Below the pieces are notes generated by a model. The model was not told the DNA's origin. It worked only from the letters and a program-made list of their open reading frames with translations, and did no database searches. Positions 46,597 to 52,400 of a stretch of DNA of 52,400 nt are shown in pieces (within the stretch, counting starts at the first letter, position 1; every line of letters starts with the position of its first letter). Made by a program: the position numbers and the translations under genes. This DNA is from 'Osedax' symbiont bacterium Rs2_46_30_T18 (GTDB lineage Bacteria > Pseudomonadota > Gammaproteobacteria > Pseudomonadales > Balneatricaceae), in NCBI GenBank assembly GCA_002163025.1, contig MABF01000244.1:1-52400 (forward strand), written 5' to 3'.

Positions 46597-47613
46597 TTAG
46601 TTGCTCTCCAAAGTGCGTAACATCGCCTGAGTAATGCGCTCCTGACTGGGGAAGTATTCCCATTCAAAGGCGTGCGGGTAAGGGGTGTCCCAGCCGGTAA
46701 CCCGCTCAATCGGCGCTTTTAAATGCCAGAAGCACTCCTCTTGTACTTGCGATAAAATCTCGGCACCAAAGCCACTGGTTAAGGTTGCCTCGTGCACCAC
46801 AACACAACGGCCAGTCTTTTGCACTGAGGCTTTAATAGTGTCGATATCTAAGGGGATTAAAGTACGCAGATCAATCAGTTCAGCGTCGATACCACTGTTC
46901 TTGATAGCCGCTTGTGCGACATGCACCATGTTGCCATAAGTGATGACGGTTACAGCAGAGCCAGGCTCTAAAACGTTGGCTTTGCCAATTTCAATCTTGT
47001 AGTGCTCTTGGGGTACATCACCGAGTGGGTGCGCACTCCAGGGCGAGGCGGCCTTGTTGTGATCGCCATCAAAAGGGCCATTGTAGATACGTTTTGGCTC
47101 AAAAAATATCACCGGATCGTCGTCTTCAATGGCGGCGATCAGTAGACCTTTTGCTTCGTAGGGGTTAGAGGGCATCACCGTTTTTAAACCACAGGCGTGA
47201 GTAAAGATGCCCTCGGGGCTCTGGGAATGAGTTTGTCCGCCGCGAATACCGCCACCACAAGGGGCGCGTATAACCACTGGGGCAAAATATTCACCGCCAC
47301 TGCGATGGCGCAAGCGTGCGAGTTCTGAGACTATTTGGTCGATAGCGGGGTAGATGTAATCGGAGAACTGTATCTCTACTATTGGGCGCAAGCCGTTAAC
47401 ACCCATGCCGATTGCGACGCCCATAATACCGCCCTCGGCGATTGGCATATCAAGAGCGCGATGTGAGCCGTATTTTTTATACAAGCCGTCGGTGCAGCGA
47501 AAAACACCGCCAAAATAGCCCACGTCTTCTCCCATCACCAATACGTTTGGGTCGCGGTCCATGGCAATATCCATGGCGGAGTTAAGTGCCTGAATCATAT
47601 TCATTTTAGCCAT
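46597..47613 (-). CDS. bkdA2: 2-oxoacid dehydrogenase E1 beta subunit
   Basis: MNMIQALNSAMDIAMDRDPNVLVMGEDVGYFGGVFRCTDGLYKKYG...; RSGGEYFAPVVIRAPCGGGIRGGQTHSQSPEG. Confidence 0.93.
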   Translation of the reverse strand: MAKMNMIQALNSAMDIAMDRDPNVLVMGEDVGYFGGVFRCTDGLYKKYGSHRALDMPIAEGGIMGVAIGMGVNGLRPIVEIQFSDYIYPAIDQIVSELARLRHRSGGEYFAPVVIRAPCGGGIRGGQTHSQSPEGIFTHACGLKTVMPSNPYEAKGLLIAAIEDDDPVIFFEPKRIYNGPFDGDHNKAASPWSAHPLGDVPQEHYKIEIGKANVLEPGSAVTVITYGNMVHVAQAAIKNSGIDAELIDLRTLIPLDIDTIKASVQKTGRCVVVHEATLTSGFGAEILSQVQEECFWHLKAPIERVTGWDTPYPHAFEWEYFPSQERITQAMLRTLESN

Positions 47614-47616
47614 GTC

Positions 47617-48870
47617 TTAAACTCCTATCTGCTTGCTTTGTTTTACTAAGTGCGGCGGCATCTCTTTGAACACATCCTCAAACATGCTAGTGACCGGCCA
47701 GTGTGGGCCATTATCGAGTGAGCCGTGCGACAGAGCTTCTTTCCAATCTTTGGTGATTTCGTCGGTCAGCTCGCTTTGCAGTGCCTGGTGTTGCTCTTCA
47801 CTCCATTGCTCTATAGCAATTAAATGCTCTTTCAAACGCTCGATAGGATCGCCCAGTGGCCAGAAGCTGGCTTCGTTTTTGCCGCGATAGGCATCGGGAT
47901 TATCGCTGGTAGAGTGACCTTCAGTGCGATAGGTATAAAGTTCGATAAAGGTGGGGCCGCCGCCTTTACGTGCCCGCTCAGCTGCCCATTGTGTAACAGC
48001 GTAAACAGCCAGGAAGTCATTGCCGTCGACTCTGATGCCGGGGATGCTAAGGCCGATACTGCGCGCCGCAAAAGTACTGCCGGTGCTGGCAAAAGACTGG
48101 GGTGTCGAGATAGCCCACTGGTTGTTAACCACGTTGAGAATAACTGGCGCTTTATAGGTGGAGCCAAATACCAGTGCGTGATAGACATCGGCAGCAGCAG
48201 TTGTACCATCGCCAACCCAAGAGACGGCGACGTTGTCTTCGCCTTTGTAAGCAGAGGCCATGCCCCAGCCAACCGCTTGGGAGTATTGGGTGGCTAAATT
48301 TCCGGACAGGGAAAAGAAATTGTGCTTTTTCGAACTGTAAAAAATCGGCATCTGCCGACCTTTTATATTGTCTTTGGCATTGGACAGACACTGGCACATC
48401 ATATCGACAATCGAGTGGTCTCGAACAAACAACAATCCCTGCTGGCGGTAACTGGGAAATAACATATCTGAAGGCTTTAAAGCCATCCCCTGAGCGACTG
48501 CTACGGCTTCCTCACCGGTGCATTTCATATAAAAAGACAGCTTGCCCTGACGCTGCATCTTAAACATGCGGTTATCGAAAGCACGCACGTGCATCATATG
48601 TTTAAGACCTTGCAGTAATTTATCTGGCGATAGATCCGGTGCCCAGGGGCCTGCCACTAAATTGTCATCCCCGAGTACTCGCACCAAACCATAGGCCAAA
48701 TCCTGGATGTCGATAGCTTCGCTCAACACATCCGGGCGATGGCTGGCTATAGGACTGGGAATTTCGATATGCGAAAAATCCGGGGTGGTTTCAGGACGCG
48801 ATGACGCCTGGGGAACAAAAAGTTTCGACTGATACTGGATCGCAGTGTCAACGGGTTGTTTGTCGGTCAT
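47617..48870 (-). CDS. bkdA1: 2-oxoacid dehydrogenase E1 alpha subunit
   Basis: FYMKCTGEEAVAVAQGMAL, SWVGDGTTAAADVYHAL, ELYTYRTEGHSTSDNPDAYR. Start taken at MTDKQPVDTA (48870); the ORF track extends to 48894. Confidence 0.92.
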   Translation of the reverse strand: MTDKQPVDTAIQYQSKLFVPQASSRPETTPDFSHIEIPSPIASHRPDVLSEAIDIQDLAYGLVRVLGDDNLVAGPWAPDLSPDKLLQGLKHMMHVRAFDNRMFKMQRQGKLSFYMKCTGEEAVAVAQGMALKPSDMLFPSYRQQGLLFVRDHSIVDMMCQCLSNAKDNIKGRQMPIFYSSKKHNFFSLSGNLATQYSQAVGWGMASAYKGEDNVAVSWVGDGTTAAADVYHALVFGSTYKAPVILNVVNNQWAISTPQSFASTGSTFAARSIGLSIPGIRVDGNDFLAVYAVTQWAAERARKGGGPTFIELYTYRTEGHSTSDNPDAYRGKNEASFWPLGDPIERLKEHLIAIEQWSEEQHQALQSELTDEITKDWKEALSHGSLDNGPHWPVTSMFEDVFKEMPPHLVKQSKQIGV

Positions 48871-48994
48871 TAAATCTTCCTCTCTTTCGCGCACTTGGGA
48901 TCTCCAAATGTCTGAATGATCAGTTATTTTTTATTGTTATTCTCAATAACGGCAGGCCACTATTGAGAGACTAAGTATTGCTAATAGTTAAACT

Positions 48995-50029
48995 TTACTT
49001 AAAACGCTCTTCGGCAATGCGATTAGCCACCACTTCTGTCGGCAGCTGCTCAAGCTCTGCCCGATTGAAGATGCTGGTTAAAGTGTCGGCAATAGATTCG
49101 ATATGCGCTTTAAGGGCTTCGGCGCTTTCGCCGCTGCGTTGATAGGCAATATCGATGATACCGCCGGCGTTGATTACATAATCAGGGGCGTACAGTATGC
49201 CTTTACTTTCCAGTTGCGCAGAGATTTCCGGTCGCGACAGCTGATTATTAGCGGCCCCGGCAATCACTTTTGCCTGTAGCACTTCTAACGTTTGTGAGTT
49301 GATAATGCCACCCATAGCGCAGGGGGCGAAAATATCGGCTTGTACTGCGTATATTTGATCCGGATCAACGGCCGTTGCGCCGAGCTGATCCACAGCGCGC
49401 TGTACGTTCGCGGCAAAAACATCAGCGACAATCAACTGGGCACCGGCCTCTTTCAAGTATTTGCACAAGTGCAAACCGACGTTGCCAACCCCTTGTACGG
49501 CAACGGTTAAACCGGTTAAGTCCTGGCGTTGTAGCTTGTGAGCGACAGCGGCCTTGAGGCCGACAAAAACACCGTAGGCAGTTGAGGGGGAGGGATCGCC
49601 ACCGTGTTCGCCGCTCTCAGAAACTCCAGCGACAAATTCTGTAGTAGTGCCGATCACCTTCATATCGGCAACGCTAGTACCTGAATCTTCGGCAGTTATA
49701 TAGGCACCGGATAACCCTTGTAAATACTTGCCCAGTGCCTTAAGTAGCGCGTCGCTCTTATGTTTGCGATGATCGCCAATAATCACACACTTACCACCGC
49801 CCAGAGGCAAACCGGATATCGCCGATTTATAGGTCATGCCACGAGATAGGCGCAATACATCAGTCAATGCCTCTGCATCACTGGCATAAGGCCACATTCT
49901 GCAACCGCCGAGTGAGGGGCCGAGTTTGGTATTGTGGATGGCAACAATTGCCTTTAGTCCACTTTGCTCATCGGTGAAATAGGCAACTTGTTCGTGATTA
50001 TCAAACTCGATATGTGAAAAAACTGACAT
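48995..50029 (-). CDS. Leucine/valine dehydrogenase (Glu/Leu/Phe/Val dehydrogenase family)
   Basis: HNTKLGPSLGGCRMWPYASDAEALTDVLRLSRGMTYKSAISGLPLGGGKCVI; LTVAVQGVGNVGLHLCKYLKEAGAQLIVADV; PCAMGGIINSQT. Confidence 0.92.
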   Translation of the reverse strand: MSVFSHIEFDNHEQVAYFTDEQSGLKAIVAIHNTKLGPSLGGCRMWPYASDAEALTDVLRLSRGMTYKSAISGLPLGGGKCVIIGDHRKHKSDALLKALGKYLQGLSGAYITAEDSGTSVADMKVIGTTTEFVAGVSESGEHGGDPSPSTAYGVFVGLKAAVAHKLQRQDLTGLTVAVQGVGNVGLHLCKYLKEAGAQLIVADVFAANVQRAVDQLGATAVDPDQIYAVQADIFAPCAMGGIINSQTLEVLQAKVIAGAANNQLSRPEISAQLESKGILYAPDYVINAGGIIDIAYQRSGESAEALKAHIESIADTLTSIFNRAELEQLPTEVVANRIAEERFK

Positions 50030-50158
50030 GATTTACCCTTAATGCCCAAGGCATCGATTCTTGTGTAAGGTTGATGTTTTATTATTAGCTAAAAATATAC
50101 CTGTTTTAGTCGGTAGAAATTATTTAAGTTTTTTGCTGTAATAGGGGTGTTCGATATA

Positions 50159-50192
50159 AAATATACTCATAATTATAGGTATGGGTATATTT
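50159..50192. promoter_or_regulatory. Putative Lrp-type operator
   Basis: AAATATAC (50159-50166) / GTATATTT (50185-50192) with inner CAT/ATG symmetry, between divergent dehydrogenase and lrp-like genes. Confidence 0.45.
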
Positions 50193-50269
50193 ATTACCTT
50201 TTGTGATAAAACCTAAGTTAAAATCTATTTTAAGAATAGTAAAGCTTTGTGTGTATGTGAGTAAAAATA

Positions 50270-50734
50270 ATGAAAATAGACAAGATAGATCAGCAGATTT
50301 TGCAGTTATTACAAGCGGATTCTAGTATCTCCGTCTCTGAAGTTGCCGAGCGGGTTAACCTGTCCCAACCCCCCTGTTGGCGGAGAATAAAACGCCTTGA
50401 AGATGAAGGCTATATTTTACAGCGCACCGCTATTTTAAACCCGGCAAAACTGGGCCTAAACCTTGTCATTTATGCCGAGGTGAAATTAATCGCCAACGGG
50501 GAACTGGCGAATTTTGAGCGCGAAGTTAAAACAATCAGCGAGATCACTGAGTGTTATGTAATGCTCGGCAATGTCGATTTTCTATTGCGAATCGTCACAA
50601 CTGACATAGCCGGCTATGAGCGCTTGTACAGAGAACAGTTGTCTAAGTTGCCCGGAGTGCAGGCGTTTAATACCAGTGTGGCGATGAGTGAGGTGAAGCG
50701 CAGTACCCAATTACCGGTAACTATGCAGGGGTGA
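50270..50734 (+). CDS. Lrp/AsnC family regulator (BkdR-like)
   Basis: MKIDKIDQQILQLLQADSSISVSEVAERVNLSQPPCWRRIKRLEDEGYI; divergent from the BCAA dehydrogenase cluster. Confidence 0.92.
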   Translation: MKIDKIDQQILQLLQADSSISVSEVAERVNLSQPPCWRRIKRLEDEGYILQRTAILNPAKLGLNLVIYAEVKLIANGELANFEREVKTISEITECYVMLGNVDFLLRIVTTDIAGYERLYREQLSKLPGVQAFNTSVAMSEVKRSTQLPVTMQG

Positions 50735-50916
50735 TTTTCTGCTTGTGACTGATGTTTAGGCTAATTAATGGGGGTTTTAAGGCTTAGTCACGCAAAATTA
50801 ACATAATTTGTTCACGGTCTTAAATTTCACTATTTCAGTAGAAACGCCCTGTACGGATACCCCCTGCGTTACGCGACAGAGGGCTCGGCTTCTCGATTAC
50901 GCGATTAATTGATAGT

Positions 50917-51414
50917 TCATTGAACTGAAATTCCCTTGGCTTGCTGTGTTGTTCTTATTCTGGGTTGAATTTTAACAACCGCCAAAATAGAGGTGATTAA
51001 TGCTGCAAGGGCGAAAAATATTCTGTGCCAGTGAAAACCTAACCAGGTTGATAGCTCTGTACTAACATCATTAATTGCGATTGTTTGCTCGGCAAAAGAG
51101 GCGTTAGTAGGTAAAAAATAGATCGGAAAATACAACACATTTGCCAATAAGAACCCAATGGTCAACCCCCATAACTTTTTGTTTGTTCCATCTATGAAAA
51201 AGACAATGACAGTCAACATTAAAACGCCTGGGCCAAAGGGTATCATCAGTTTTCCTATAGTTGGGCTGTAAAGGGAGAACCAATCCAGAAAATCGCTGGC
51301 TTGTGTCGTTTGCCAAAAAGGCACAATTACTAATGCAATTATAAGCATAGCCCCAATGAATGCGCTGTTTAAGGCTATGATTAAACATTGAATAACTTTA
51401 TTAATTTGTTGCAT
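50917..51414 (-). CDS. DUF1772-like four-TM membrane protein
   Basis: 165 aa, four hydrophobic segments, divergent from a MarR gene. Confidence 0.6.
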   Translation of the reverse strand: MQQINKVIQCLIIALNSAFIGAMLIIALVIVPFWQTTQASDFLDWFSLYSPTIGKLMIPFGPGVLMLTVIVFFIDGTNKKLWGLTIGFLLANVLYFPIYFLPTNASFAEQTIAINDVSTELSTWLGFHWHRIFFALAALITSILAVVKIQPRIRTTQQAKGISVQ

Positions 51415-51543
51415 ATTATCTCCTGACGAATTGCTGATTAATTCCCTATTGGATGTAAATGAAGTCGCTAACTACAAAGTAGATAAAGTACAGCCTATAA
51501 GCTGGATTATTTGCTTCTGTGATCTAGCTTCGCTATTATGCTC

Positions 51544-51585
51544 GACAACATGTTGTCATATTAAATATATGACAAGGTGTTGTCA
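51544..51585. promoter_or_regulatory. Two MarR-type operator palindromes
   Basis: GACAACATGTTGTC (51544-51557) and TGACAAGGTGTTGTCA (51570-51585), centres 27 bp apart. Confidence 0.7.
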
Positions 51586-51603
51586 AATGTTTAAGGACAC
51601 CCT

Positions 51604-52047
51604 ATGAAACTCACGCGACAAGGCCATGCATTCACCGAAATAGTTTTAGAAACATTTAAATTTAGTGGATTACTAACCACTGAAGGGGACAGAATTACTC
51701 AGATATACGGGCTGAGCAGTGCCAGGTGGAAAATCATTGGGGCACTTGAAAGGTCGGACACTGCTCTGACTGTCCCGCAAATCGCACGTGTAATGGGGCA
51801 AAGCCGTCAGGCAGTGCAGAGGTTAGTGGATAGCATGCATAAAGAGGGGTTACTGGTATTTATCGATAATCCAAAGCATAAACGCGCAAAATTAATCTCT
51901 TTAGCCATTGATGGAAAAAAAGTATATACAACATTGCAGCAGCAGCAGGTTCCATGGGCGAATAAACATTCAAGTGAGATAGATGAAAAGGAATTAGAAA
52001 TCACCCTGGCAACACTTAAGAAGCTTTCGGAAAAGTTTGCACTTTAG
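51604..52047 (+). CDS. MarR family regulator
   Basis: LSSARWKIIGALERSDTALTVPQIARVMGQSRQAVQRLVDSMHKEGLLVFIDNPKHKRAKLISL. Confidence 0.9.
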   Translation: MKLTRQGHAFTEIVLETFKFSGLLTTEGDRITQIYGLSSARWKIIGALERSDTALTVPQIARVMGQSRQAVQRLVDSMHKEGLLVFIDNPKHKRAKLISLAIDGKKVYTTLQQQQVPWANKHSSEIDEKELEITLATLKKLSEKFAL

Positions 52048-52279
52048 GGTATTTTCACCTTAGGTTTCGTGAAGTGTTAAAGAGGGTAGCAGTGCTTGAA
52101 TTGTATTGGGAAAGCTCAGTTCTCTATTCAATGTCCCGGGGCTGCGTTACATCAAAATATCGATGTGTAAGCTATATGCGCTTATTTGAATGACTGCTGT
52201 CTTATATACAAGTAATCCAATTATCGTCATAAAATAATTGAGGGTAATTAAAGGCTGAAATTAATTACCCTCCTTTTGA

Positions 52280-52400
52280 TTATTCTATTTCATCTTCTTG
52301 AGGCATTAGCAGGTTTAAGGCAATAGCTATTACAGCAGCGGGTAATAAGCCTGTAGACATTAATGCCTTAGCAGTGCCTGGTAAATGTTGCAGTGCGGAT
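52280..52400 (-). CDS. C-terminal end of a probable NCS2 nucleobase permease (5' end outside window)
   Basis: Manual reverse translation ...SALQHLPGTAKALMSTGLLPAAVIAIALNLLMPQEDEIE*; resembles the NCS2 last-TM segment and C-terminus. Confidence 0.5.
   Translation of the reverse strand, partial: SALQHLPGTAKALMSTGLLPAAVIAIALNLLMPQEDEIE

Noticed and set aside
47824-48563. Several overlapping ORFs (157, 146, 129 aa) within E1 alpha
   Set aside because: All lie within the well-supported E1 alpha coding frame and lack motifs.
1-52400. Phage, transposase, integrase, toxin-antitoxin, tRNA or rRNA genes
   Set aside because: None recognised on reading the ORF track and intergenic regions; the window looks like chromosomal metabolic DNA.

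Overview
Window of about 52 kb, dense single-copy bacterial DNA, probably from a marine gammaproteobacterium (inferred from gene content only). Main modules, left to right: (1) a taurine/sulfoacetaldehyde dissimilation block: EamA transporter, Tpa-type aminotransferase, TauR-like MocR regulator, Xsc, Pta; (2) a MocR/LysE pair, a DinB-like protein and an HD-GYP protein; (3) a compact three-gene operon encoding a curlin-like repeat protein, a small secreted protein and a CsgG/HfaB-like lipoprotein; (4) a CobT-like VWA / CobS-like AAA+ pair divergent from a cytoplasmic molybdoenzyme operon resembling soeABC (sulfite dehydrogenase); (5) a YHYH-protein operon, a DUF411 protein, and a YhhQ transporter with a probable preQ1-I riboswitch; (6) a chitin-oligosaccharide module: GH20, ChiS-like hybrid kinase, GH3 and an Opp/Dpp-type ABC transporter; (7) a cyclophilin followed by a 15-bp palindromic tandem repeat; (8) an ArsR-rhodanese/MFS pair with matched operators; (9) a branched-chain 2-oxoacid dehydrogenase cluster with a leucine dehydrogenase-like enzyme and an Lrp regulator; (10) a DUF1772/MarR pair. 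The strongest new observation is a direct repeat, CTGG-N19-CTGG (exact 23-bp spacing, extended half-site about CTGGWTCTAY). It occurs five times, oriented upstream of the EamA transporter, tpa, xsc, the CobST-like pair and soeABC. This suggests one TauR-type regulon linking taurine breakdown, sulfite oxidation, an unassigned DMT transporter and an orphan AAA+/VWA chelatase-like pair. All calls come from reading the sequence; no database search was run.
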